NCBI RefSeq assembly: GCF_003675325.1
Contig: NZ_CP033073.1
Span: 7,564,001-7,628,000 of the forward strand
Direction: 5' to 3'
Origin: Streptomyces dangxiongensis
Lineage (GTDB): Bacteria > Actinomycetota > Actinomycetes > Streptomycetales > Streptomycetaceae
Length of the DNA: 64,000 bases
Position numbers and translations under genes: made by a program. Shown one piece after another: positions 17,565 through 25,639 of this stretch. The first letter of the stretch is position 1. Each line of letters begins with the position of its first letter. The notes under the pieces are model-generated. The model had not been told where the DNA came from and searched no databases. It saw only the letters and a program-made list of their open reading frames with translations.

Positions 17565-18485
17565 ATGACCGTCATATCGCCGCCGGCCGCGGGAGGCCGT
17601 CCGCCCGCAGCCACCAGGCGCGACCGCCGCGGCCTGGCCGGCTGGGGCTTCATCGCCCCGTTCATGACCGTCTTCGCCCTGGTCTTCCTCGCCCCGATCG
17701 CCTACTCGGTCTGGCTGAGCCTCTACCGCACCCGGCTGATCGGCGGGACCACCTTCGTCGGCCTGGACAACTACCGGCAGGCGCTCCACGACGACCAGTT
17801 CTGGGCCGCGCTCGGCCGGGTCTCGCTCTTCCTGTGCGTCCAGGTGCCGGTCATGCTCGGCATCGCCCTGCTGGTGGCGCTGGCCCTGGACAGCGGGCGG
17901 CTCTACGGCAAGGACTTCTTCCGCATCGCGATCTTCCTGCCGTACGCCGTGCCCGCCGTCGTCGCCACCCTGATGTGGGGCTTCCTGTACGGCACCCGTT
18001 TCGGTCTCGTCGGCGACATCGACGACGCGCTCGGGGTCACGCTGCCCGATCCGCTCTCCCCGCACCTGGTGCTGGCCTCGATCGGCAACATCGTCACCTG
18101 GGAGTTCGTCGGCTACAACATGCTGATCTTCTACTCGGCGCTGCGGGTCGTCCCGCACTCCCTCTACGAGGCCGCCGAGATCGACGGCGCCGGGCAGCTC
18201 CGCGTCATCACCGCCATCAAGCTCCCCGCCATCCGCGGCGCCCTCGTCATCGCCACGATCTTCTCCGTCATCGGCAGCTTCCAGCTCTTCAACGAGCCGA
18301 GCATCCTCCAGCCGCTGGCGCGCAACGCGATCACCACCGACTACACCCCCAACTACTACACGTACTCGCTCTCCTTCTCCGGACAGCAGCACAACTACTC
18401 CGCGACGGTCGCCATCGTCATGGGGCTGATCACCATGGTCATCGCCTATGTCGTCCAGACACGCGGCATGCGCAAGGGAGCGTGA
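17565..18485 (+). CDS. Sugar ABC transporter permease (MalF type)
   Basis: 306 residues from ATG 17565, preceded by GCGAGG. Six membrane segments are apparent, including FIAPFMTVFALVFLAPIAYS and VVATLMWGFLYG. The cytoplasmic EAA loop that docks with the ATPase reads EAAEIDGAGQLRVITAIKLP. This is the binding-protein-dependent permease family for oligosaccharides. It is first in an operon with the second permease (7 bases downstream), the lipoprotein and GH42. No ATPase gene is present in the window; Streptomyces sugar importers commonly share MsiK. Confidence 0.9.
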   Translation: MTVISPPAAGGRPPAATRRDRRGLAGWGFIAPFMTVFALVFLAPIAYSVWLSLYRTRLIGGTTFVGLDNYRQALHDDQFWAALGRVSLFLCVQVPVMLGIALLVALALDSGRLYGKDFFRIAIFLPYAVPAVVATLMWGFLYGTRFGLVGDIDDALGVTLPDPLSPHLVLASIGNIVTWEFVGYNMLIFYSALRVVPHSLYEAAEIDGAGQLRVITAIKLPAIRGALVIATIFSVIGSFQLFNEPSILQPLARNAITTDYTPNYYTYSLSFSGQQHNYSATVAIVMGLITMVIAYVVQTRGMRKGA

Positions 18486-18492
18486 AGCAGCG

Positions 18493-19443
18493 ATGGCCAC
18501 TCCTGTCACCACCGTCCCCGACCGCCCCGCGACCACGGCGCCGGGCGCTCCGGGCGCCGTACCCCGGCTGCGGGCCGGCCGCCGCCGGCACACCCCCGGC
18601 GGACCCCGGCGCAGTGTCCTGCTGACGCTGCTCACCGGCCTGATCCTGCTCTACAGCCTGCTGCCGCTGGTCTGGCTGGTGATCAGCGCCACCAAGTCCC
18701 AGTCCGGGCTGGCCCATTCGTTCGGTCTGTGGTTCGACGGCCACTTCGCGCTCTGGGACAACATCGGCCAGACCTTCACCTATCACGACGGTGTCTTCGT
18801 CCGCTGGCTGCTGAACACCCTGCTGTACGTCGTCCTGGGCGCGGGCGGTGCCACCCTCCTCGCCGTCCTGGGCGGTTACGCGCTGGCCAAGTTCTCCTTC
18901 CCCGGCAAGCGCGCGGTGTTCGCCGTCGTCATCGGCGCGGTCGCGGTTCCGGGCACCGCCCTGGCGGTGCCGACCTTCCTGATGTTCAGCAACATGGGGC
19001 TCACCAACACCCCGTGGGCCGTGATCATCCCCTCGCTGATCTCACCGTTCGGCCTGTACCTGATGTGGGTGTTCGCCTCCGAGGCCATCCCCACCGAACT
19101 GATGGAGGCCGCCCGCATCGACGGCGCCGGCGAGGCCCGCACCTTCTTCACGGTCGCCCTTCCGCTGCTGGCGCCCGGCATCGTCACCGTTCTGCTGTTC
19201 AGCATGGTCGCCACCTGGAACAACTACTTCCTGCCGCTGATCATGATCAAGGACCCGGACTGGTATCCGCTCACGCTCGGCCTCAATAGCTGGAACGCCC
19301 AGGCCGAGACCGCCGGCGGACAGCCCGTCTTCCACCTGGTCGTCACCGGCTCCCTGATCACCATCCTGCCGCTGATCGCCGCGTTCCTGCTGTTGCAGAA
19401 GTACTGGCAGTCCGGCCTCGCCGCCGGAAGCGTCAAGGAATAG
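18493..19443 (+). CDS. Sugar ABC transporter permease (MalG type)
   Basis: 316 residues from ATG 18493, seven bases after the first permease stop, with GAAGCAG as a weak ribosome binding site, so translation is probably coupled. Six membrane segments follow a basic N-terminus (LLTLLTGLILLYSLLPLVWL onward). The EAA motif is EAARIDGAGEARTFFTVALP. The C-terminal LQKYWQSGLAAGSVKE is the standard end of MalG-type proteins. It pairs with the preceding permease to form the channel. Confidence 0.9.
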   Translation: MATPVTTVPDRPATTAPGAPGAVPRLRAGRRRHTPGGPRRSVLLTLLTGLILLYSLLPLVWLVISATKSQSGLAHSFGLWFDGHFALWDNIGQTFTYHDGVFVRWLLNTLLYVVLGAGGATLLAVLGGYALAKFSFPGKRAVFAVVIGAVAVPGTALAVPTFLMFSNMGLTNTPWAVIIPSLISPFGLYLMWVFASEAIPTELMEAARIDGAGEARTFFTVALPLLAPGIVTVLLFSMVATWNNYFLPLIMIKDPDWYPLTLGLNSWNAQAETAGGQPVFHLVVTGSLITILPLIAAFLLLQKYWQSGLAAGSVKE

Positions 19444-19557
19444 CCGGCGCCCTCCGTCGCCCCCACCCCCACCGTTCCCTTCCCCCTGCCCCTGCGACCC
19501 TCCCCGTCGGTCACGGTCCCGGCCATGCTCCGGCCACGAAGAAGTGGAAGCACGACC

Positions 19558-20904
19558 ATGCTCAAGCACTCCCGCCGCCTGCTGCGCGGCATCGGCCTCG
19601 TCAGCGCCCTCGCCCTGGGAGCGACCGCCTGCGGCGGTTCCGACGACGGGGGACCGAGCCACAAGGCGGTCTCCGAAGCGGACATCCAGGCGGCCCTGAA
19701 GAAGGGCGGCACCCTCACCGTCTGGGCCTGGGAACCCACGCTCAAGCAGGTGGCGGCCGACTTCGAGAAGGCGCACCCCAAGGTCAGGGTCGACCTCGTC
19801 AACGCGGGCACCGGCAACAACCAGTACAAGGCGCTCCAGAACGCCATCGCGGCGAAGAAGGGCGTCCCGGACGTCGCCCAGATCGAGTACTACGCGATGG
19901 GCCAGTACGCCCTGACCAAGGAACTCACCGACCTCGAGGCGTACGGCGCCGACCAGCTCGCCGGCAAGTTCACCCCCGGCCCGTGGAACGGCGTCAGGGC
20001 GGGCGGCGACGGTGTCTACGGCCTGCCGATGGACTCGGGCCCGATGGCGCTGTTCTACAACAAGAAGGTCTTCGACAAGTACAGGATCAAGGTGCCCACC
20101 ACCTGGGACCAGTACGTCGACGCGGCCCGCACGCTGCACAAGGCGAACCCCAAGGCGTACATCACCAACGACGCCGGTGACGCCGGCTTCACCACCAGCA
20201 TGCTGTGGCAGGCCGGTTCGCGCCCCTACACGGTCGACGGCACCAAGGTGAAGATCGACTTCTCGGACGCGGGGGCCCGGAAGTACTCCGGCACCTGGCA
20301 GAAGCTCCTCGACGACAAGCTGGTCTCCCCGGTCACCAGCTGGTCCGACGAGTGGTACAAGGGCCTCGACGACGGCACCATAGCCACCCTCGCCATCGGC
20401 GCATGGATGCCCGCCAACCTCGCCTCCGGCGCGAAGTCCGCCTCCGGTGACTGGCGCGTCGCCCCGCTGCCGCAGTGGACCGCGGGCGCCAAGGCCTCCG
20501 CCGAGAACGGCGGCAGCGCCCTGGCCATGCCGGAACTCGGCGACAACGAAGCACTGGCGTATGCCTTCCTGGAGTACGCCGACGCCGGCAAGGGCGTGCA
20601 GACCCGCGTGGCGAACGGCGCGTTCCCGGCCACCACCGCGGAGCTGCACTCCAAGGCGTTCCAGGACACCGCGTTCCCGTACTTCGGCGGGCAGCAGGCC
20701 AACAAGGTCTTCGCCGAGTCGGCCGCGAACGTCGCCGACGACTGGTCCTACCTGCCGTACCAGGTGTACGCCAACTCCATCTTCAACGACACCGTCGGCA
20801 AGGCCTACGTCTCCGGCACCAGGCTCTCCGCCGGGCTGAAGACCTGGCAGGACGCCTCCGTCAAGTACGGCGACGAGCAGGGCTTCACCGTCAGCACCGG
20901 CTGA
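19558..20904 (+). CDS. Sugar ABC transporter substrate-binding lipoprotein
   Basis: 448 residues from ATG 19558 with GGAAG upstream; an in-frame ATG at 19525 is less likely. A lipoprotein signal (HSRRLLRGIGLVSALALGA then the lipobox ATAC) places the lipid anchor on C25. The mature part is a cluster-B-type binding protein: GTLTVWAWEPTLKQ, a hinge region VYGLPMDSGPMALFYNKKVF and TTWDQYVDAARTL. It captures the sugar outside the membrane and delivers it to the two permeases upstream. The GH42 gene follows 74 bases later. Confidence 0.9.
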   Translation: MLKHSRRLLRGIGLVSALALGATACGGSDDGGPSHKAVSEADIQAALKKGGTLTVWAWEPTLKQVAADFEKAHPKVRVDLVNAGTGNNQYKALQNAIAAKKGVPDVAQIEYYAMGQYALTKELTDLEAYGADQLAGKFTPGPWNGVRAGGDGVYGLPMDSGPMALFYNKKVFDKYRIKVPTTWDQYVDAARTLHKANPKAYITNDAGDAGFTTSMLWQAGSRPYTVDGTKVKIDFSDAGARKYSGTWQKLLDDKLVSPVTSWSDEWYKGLDDGTIATLAIGAWMPANLASGAKSASGDWRVAPLPQWTAGAKASAENGGSALAMPELGDNEALAYAFLEYADAGKGVQTRVANGAFPATTAELHSKAFQDTAFPYFGGQQANKVFAESAANVADDWSYLPYQVYANSIFNDTVGKAYVSGTRLSAGLKTWQDASVKYGDEQGFTVSTG

Positions 20905-20978
20905 CCCGCGCCCGCGCCCGGCGGCGCCGCCCGGACCGGCCGGCGCCGCCCTCACCCCATGCACCCGGAAGGAACAGC

Positions 20979-23024
20979 ATGCGCCCCGCCCCCCTGTCCC
21001 AGTCGCTGCGCGGCCGGGGAGACAACGGCTCTCCCCGGTTCGCCTACGGCGCCGACTACAACCCGGACCAGTGGCCCCGGCAGGTCTGGGAGGAGGACGT
21101 CGCGCTGATGCGGCAGGCCGGTGTCACCATCGTCAACCTCGCCGTCTTCTCCTGGGCCCGCATCCAGCCCACCGCCGGCACCTGGGACTTCGGCTGGCTC
21201 GACGAGATCATGGACCTCCTGCACGACGGCGGGATCGCCGTCGACCTGGCCACGGCGACCGCCTCGCCGCCGCCCTGGCTCACCACCGCCCACCCCGAGA
21301 TCCTCCCCGTCACCGACCACGGCGAGACGGTGTGGCCCGGAGCCCGCCAGCACTGGCGCCCCACCTCACCGGTCTTCCGCGAGCACGCCCTGCGCCTGAC
21401 CCGGGCCATGGCCGAACGCTACGCCGGCCATCCCGCCCTGGCCGCCTGGCACATCTCCAACGAGCTGGGCTGCCACAACGTCTACGACTACTCCGACGAC
21501 GCCGCCCGCGCCTTCCGCACCTGGCTGCGCCGGCGCTACACGACCCTCGACCAGCTCAACCACGCCTGGGGCACCGCCTTCTGGTCCCAGGGGTACAGCG
21601 ACTGGGAGCAGATCCTGCCGCCGCGCCTGGCCGCCTCCCACCCCAACCCCACCCAGCAGCTGGACTTCAAGCGCTTCTCCTCCGACGCCCTGCGCGATCA
21701 CCTGCGCGCCGAACGCGACGTCCTGCGCGCCGTCACCCCCGACGTGCCGATCACCACGAACTTCATGGTCATGGGCGAGACCAAGGGCATGAACTACGCG
21801 GACTGGGCCGCCGAGGTCGACTTCGTCTCCAACGACCACTACCGCACCCCGGGCCCGCAGTCCCTGGACGAACTCTCCTTCTCCGCCAACCTCACCGGCA
21901 ACCTCGCGGGCGGCCGGCCCTGGTACCTGATGGAGCACTCCACCAGCGCCGTCAACTGGCAGCCCGTCAACCTCGCCAAGCGGGCCGGTGAACTCGCCCG
22001 CGACTCCCTGCTCCACGTCGCCCACGGCGCCGACGCCGTCTGCTTCTTCCAGTGGCGACAGTCCGCCGCCGGGGCCGAGAAGTACCACTCCGCGATGCTC
22101 CCGCACGCGGGACCCGACAGCGACCTGTTCCGCTCCGTCACCTGCCTCGGCGACACCCTGCGCCACCTCGCCCCCGCCGCCGGTGCCTCGCGGGAGGCCG
22201 CCCCCGTCGCCGTCCTCTTCGACTGGGACTCCTGGTGGGCCAGCGAACTCGACTCCCACCCCACCTCCCGGCTCCGCTACCGCCAGGAAGCCCTCGACTG
22301 GTACACCGCCCTGCTGAACGTGGGCGTACGCGCCGACGTCGTCCCCACCGGCACCCCTCTCGACGGCTACCGCATGGTCATCGCCCCCGTCCTGCACGTC
22401 GTCCCCGCCACCCTCGCCAAGGAGCTCACCCGCTACGCCGAGAACGGCGGCCACCTGGTCGCCACGTACTTCTCCGGCATCGTCGACGAGAACGACCACG
22501 TCTGGCTCGGCGGCTACCCCGGCGCCCTGCGCGACCTGCTCGGCATCCGGATCGAGGAGTTCGGCCCCCTGCCCGACGGCGAACGGGTCACCCTCGACGG
22601 CGGCCTCACCGCAAGCCTGTGGACCGACCGCGTCACCGCCACCGACCCCGCCACCGAGGTCCTCGCCCGCTACACCGGCGGAGAACACGCCGGACGTCCC
22701 GCCGTCACCCGCCGCACCAGCGGCCAGGGCTCCGCCGCCTACGTCTCCACCCGTCTCGGCCCCACCGGACTCACCGCGCTGCTGCCCACCTTCCTCGACC
22801 ACGCCGGCATCCGCAGCGAGCTGCCCGAACAGGCCCGGGGACACGTCGAACTGGCCGTCCGCAGCCGGGACGGCGACCGCTACCTGTTCCTGGTCAACCG
22901 CACCGACGAGCCCGTGCCCCTGCCCGGCCTCACGGGTGACGTCCTGCCTCCCGGCCCCGCCGACGAGGACGGCCCGCTGGTCCTCGCCCCTCGCGCCGTC
23001 ACCGTCCTGCACCAACGCACCTGA
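20979..23024 (+). CDS. Beta-galactosidase, glycoside hydrolase family 42
   Basis: 681 residues from ATG 20979 with GGAAGGA seven bases upstream. The GH42 barrel opens with FAYGADYNPDQWP. The acid/base is E162 in HISNELGCHN and the nucleophile is E319 in WYLMEHSTSAVNWQ; a trimerisation and a small beta domain follow. No signal peptide is seen, so it acts in the cytoplasm on imported beta-galactosides, releasing galactose. Its place after the importer genes suggests the imported sugar is a galacto-oligosaccharide released outside by the GH5 enzyme. A weak six-base hairpin lies at 23031-23049. Confidence 0.9.
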   Translation: MRPAPLSQSLRGRGDNGSPRFAYGADYNPDQWPRQVWEEDVALMRQAGVTIVNLAVFSWARIQPTAGTWDFGWLDEIMDLLHDGGIAVDLATATASPPPWLTTAHPEILPVTDHGETVWPGARQHWRPTSPVFREHALRLTRAMAERYAGHPALAAWHISNELGCHNVYDYSDDAARAFRTWLRRRYTTLDQLNHAWGTAFWSQGYSDWEQILPPRLAASHPNPTQQLDFKRFSSDALRDHLRAERDVLRAVTPDVPITTNFMVMGETKGMNYADWAAEVDFVSNDHYRTPGPQSLDELSFSANLTGNLAGGRPWYLMEHSTSAVNWQPVNLAKRAGELARDSLLHVAHGADAVCFFQWRQSAAGAEKYHSAMLPHAGPDSDLFRSVTCLGDTLRHLAPAAGASREAAPVAVLFDWDSWWASELDSHPTSRLRYRQEALDWYTALLNVGVRADVVPTGTPLDGYRMVIAPVLHVVPATLAKELTRYAENGGHLVATYFSGIVDENDHVWLGGYPGALRDLLGIRIEEFGPLPDGERVTLDGGLTASLWTDRVTATDPATEVLARYTGGEHAGRPAVTRRTSGQGSAAYVSTRLGPTGLTALLPTFLDHAGIRSELPEQARGHVELAVRSRDGDRYLFLVNRTDEPVPLPGLTGDVLPPGPADEDGPLVLAPRAVTVLHQRT

Positions 23025-23082
23025 CACCGTCCCGTCAGGCGCCGACGGGCGGGGGACCGGGACCCGCAGGGCGCTGCGACGG

Positions 23083-23925
23083 TCAGTCCCGGGCGGTCCG
23101 GGCCGTGCCGCAGCGGGGCGCCACACGGGTGCCGGCGCCGTCGCGCAGACCGAGTTCCGCGGCCGACAGGCGGGCCACCGCACCGGCGTCCGACAGGCCC
23201 GGTACGCACACCACCTCCCCGTCGTCCAGCGCCGCGAGAGACGCGGTGACCACGTCGCCCGCAGGCATGCCGCCGTCGTCGTGGACCCGGGCCTCGCCCG
23301 CGACCGGCTCTCCTCACCGGTACCGAGGTGGAACTCGGTCGCCGTGAGCCCGGGGCAGACGACCTGGACGTGTACGCCCGTGCCGGCGAGTTCGGCGGCC
23401 AGGGTCCGGGTGAACGTGACCACGTACCCCTTGGTGCCGCCGTAGACGGCCCGCTGGGGGAGGGGTCCGGGCGGCAGATCGCCGGCGAACGCCAGCAGCG
23501 AGGCCACATTGACCACCGCGCCCCGGCCCCGCCTCACCATGCCGGGGACCGCCGCCCGGGTGAGGACCGTTGGGCGCCACGACGTTCACCTCCAGCACCT
23601 TGCCCAGCAGCGCCGGGTCGACCTCGGGGAACGGACCGTAGCCGTTGATGCCCGCGTTGTTCACCAACAGGTCCACGTCCTCGCCGGCGACCCGCTCCGC
23701 GACCCGGGCGAGGTCCGCCGGCCGGGCCAGGTCCGCCACCAGCGTCTCCACCTCCGCGCGGCTGTCCTGGCGGAGTCGCCGCGCGAGGGCGTCCAGCCGC
23801 TCGGCGCGCCGGGCGACCAGCATCAGGTTCCAGCCGCGTTCCGCCAGCCGGCCCGCGTACTCCGCACCGATTCCCGAGGATGCCCCGGTCACCAGGGCGG
23901 TGCCGGGTGTGCTGTCCGATGCCAT
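23083..23925 (-). pseudogene. Short-chain dehydrogenase (SDR) with two frame shifts
   Basis: From ATG 23925 (AAGGA upstream) the frame gives a clear SDR start: TALVTGASSGIGAEYAGRLA (TGxxxGxG cofactor motif), then LVADLA and LLVNNAGINGYG (NNAG). Near 23571 one extra base shifts the frame; the next frame carries GAVVNVASLLAF and YGGTKGYVVTFTRTL (catalytic Ser, YxxxK) to about 23310. About two extra bases there shift again, and the last frame gives MPAGDVVTASLAALDDGEVV to the stop at 23083. The two shifts add up to three bases, so the original start and end share a frame, but a stop at 23314 interrupts it. Either a pseudogene or a local sequence error; otherwise a complete classical SDR of about 280 residues. 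Confidence 0.75.
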
Positions 23926-24262
23926 GGGCGTGATCCTTCTGTCGGAGGACTGACTGCTCGACTGCTCACCGGGGCCGTGCCGGAGCCCTCCCGTGATCGC
24001 CGGCCGGGTGTCCAGCCGCCGTACGGGTGAAACACCGGACGGGCGAACAGGGCCCTGCCGAGCACCTGCGGAAGGCCGGCCGGCCCTGGCGCGTCCCGCC
24101 GGCGTGTCACGGCGCGCCGCCGTCCGGGGCCCCGGGGCGCTGCCATCGGAGGGTAAAGCGACCCCGGTGCGGGAGCCGGCGGCGTCGCACGGGTACGGGC
24201 AACCGGGGCCGGTGAGCGCTCATCGTGCGGTCGTGCCGGCGTGAACGTGTGGAGGAGAGCCC
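23926..24262. other. Divergent intergenic region without recognised gene
   Basis: 337 bases between the SDR start (leftward) and the CBS gene (rightward). GTGGAGGAG just before 24263 is the ribosome binding site of the CBS gene. No promoter could be assigned with confidence and no convincing reading frame is present. Confidence 0.5.
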
Positions 24263-24685
24263 ATGGCAGTGAACAAGGTCCGCGAGATCATGACGGCCGC
24301 GCCGGTGGCGGTGGGGCCGCAGACCCCGGTGGTGGACGTCGCCCGTCTGATGCGGGACCAGAGCATCGGTGTCGTCCTGGTCGCGGAGGACGAGACGCTG
24401 CGCGGACTGGTCACCGACCGGGACCTGGTGGTGCGCGTGGTGTGCGAGGGCGGGAACATCGAGGAGCGCAGCGTCGCCGAGGCCTGCAGCGAGGACCTGG
24501 TCAGCCTCTCGCCGGACGACGACATCAGCCGGGCCGTCGAGCTGATGCGCGAGCACGCCGTGCGGCGTCTGCCGGTGGTCGAGGACGGCCGTCCGGTCGG
24601 CATCGTCTCCCTCGGGGATCTCGCTGTCGAACGCGACACCGACTCGGCCCTGGCGGACATCAGCGCCACGGAGCCCAACGAGTGA
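24263..24685 (+). CDS. CBS-domain pair protein
   Basis: 140 residues from ATG 24263 with GGAGGAG upstream. Two CBS motifs span nearly the whole protein: KVREIMTAAPVAVGPQTPV with LRGLVTDRDLVVRVV, then LVSLSPDDDISRAVELMRE with GIVSLGDLAVE. Such free-standing pairs bind adenine nucleotides such as AMP or ATP and act as energy sensors or attach to partner enzymes. The TDRD motif of the first half is a typical nucleotide contact. It is cytoplasmic, has no obvious operon partner, and points toward the leftward formate dehydrogenase operon. Confidence 0.85.
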   Translation: MAVNKVREIMTAAPVAVGPQTPVVDVARLMRDQSIGVVLVAEDETLRGLVTDRDLVVRVVCEGGNIEERSVAEACSEDLVSLSPDDDISRAVELMREHAVRRLPVVEDGRPVGIVSLGDLAVERDTDSALADISATEPNE

Positions 24686-25051
24686 CGCAGCGCCGTCCGA
24701 TGCCGGCCCGCCGCCCGAATCCGGTCCGCCCACGGCCCCTTCAGCCGCAGCCCGTTCACCTTCGGCCGGTTCACGCGCTGCGACGGCGGCACATGGGATG
24801 CCGTCGACCACTCGCGGCGCCGGTGCAGGCACACTGATGCCTGTCATCGGCGGTGGCGGGCATGCTGCCGTCACGGTCCGGTCGAACGCCGCCGCCAGGT
24901 CGTCACCGTCGGGCGGGAGAGGCTGACCGTGGTGGTACAGGCAGCGGTCGAGGAGTTCGGCCGGGCCGAGCCCGGCCGCGCCGCGCCGCGCGCGCACGCC
25001 TGCCCCCTGCCGCCGAGGTGACCCAAGGGCGGGCGGACGCCGGCCGGCGGG
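24686..25051. other. Intergenic region, possible decayed coding trace
   Basis: 366 bases between two converging genes. A leftward frame near 24880-24997 reads GPAELLDRCLYHHGQPLPPD, faintly like the end of a PP2C/SpoIIE-type phosphatase, but it has no start signal and no conserved core. It is treated as non-coding. Confidence 0.35.
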
Positions 25052-25438
25052 TCAGTGCATCGCCGTGGCGTGGTGGTCCCTGCCGATGAGGCCCGCGATC
25101 GTCAGAGCGGCCCAGCCCAGGGCGCTGACGGCCGCCCCCGCGCGACGGACGCGGCCGGGCAGTACGGGGCCGAACAGAAGGGCGTCACCGACGTCCGAGG
25201 CGATGCGCACGGTGGTGGCCGTGGCCAGGGCCGGACCCTGGGGGGCGACGAGCATCGCCAGCCCGCAGGCGGCGTCCCGCCAGGCCAGCGGGCGCAGCAC
25301 CACGACGGTGTACGGACCCACCTGGCCGTCCGCGTCCACCAGCCCGCAGGGGCGGGCGAGCAGGCCAGGCCGGTACGCGGTGGCGACCCCGTAGGCGCAG
25401 GTCGCCGCTCCGATGGCCCTCAGCAGTCCGGTCCGCAT
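25052..25438 (-). CDS. Small four-helix membrane protein, unknown function
   Basis: 128 residues from ATG 25438 with GGAGG eight bases upstream. Hydrophobic stretches occur near residues 5-22, 45-66, 70-90 and 100-118 (for example AVSALGWAALTIAGLIG at the C-terminal end), suggesting four membrane helices. No catalytic motif is visible and no family is recognised with confidence. It lies 202 bases downstream of the formate dehydrogenase alpha gene on the same strand and may be transcribed with that operon, but the link is only by position. Confidence 0.6.
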   Translation of the reverse strand: MRTGLLRAIGAATCAYGVATAYRPGLLARPCGLVDADGQVGPYTVVVLRPLAWRDAACGLAMLVAPQGPALATATTVRIASDVGDALLFGPVLPGRVRRAGAAVSALGWAALTIAGLIGRDHHATAMH

Positions 25439-25639
25439 CGTCAGCACCTCCACAGCCGGTGTGCACGCTTCCCCGCGCACACCGGCGAGTACCCACCCCC
25501 GCTCGACCGCCACCCCCGCCCGTGGCGAGGGCCGCACGGGACACCCACGGCCTTCCCCCGTCGGCGCGACGGTGCCGTTGTGCGGTGTTCCGCCCGGGCG
25601 CCGCGCCACCCGCCCGGCGGTCACGGGCGGTCGGTGCGC

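Noticed and set aside
16050..18635. An 861-residue leftward frame across the LacI-type gene and the first permease
   Set aside because: It crosses two real genes and an operator region and has shadow-type composition.
24107..24997. Leftward frame with a faint PP2C/SpoIIE-like start
   Set aside because: Only about 20 residues resemble a family, and most of the frame is the shadow of the CBS gene.
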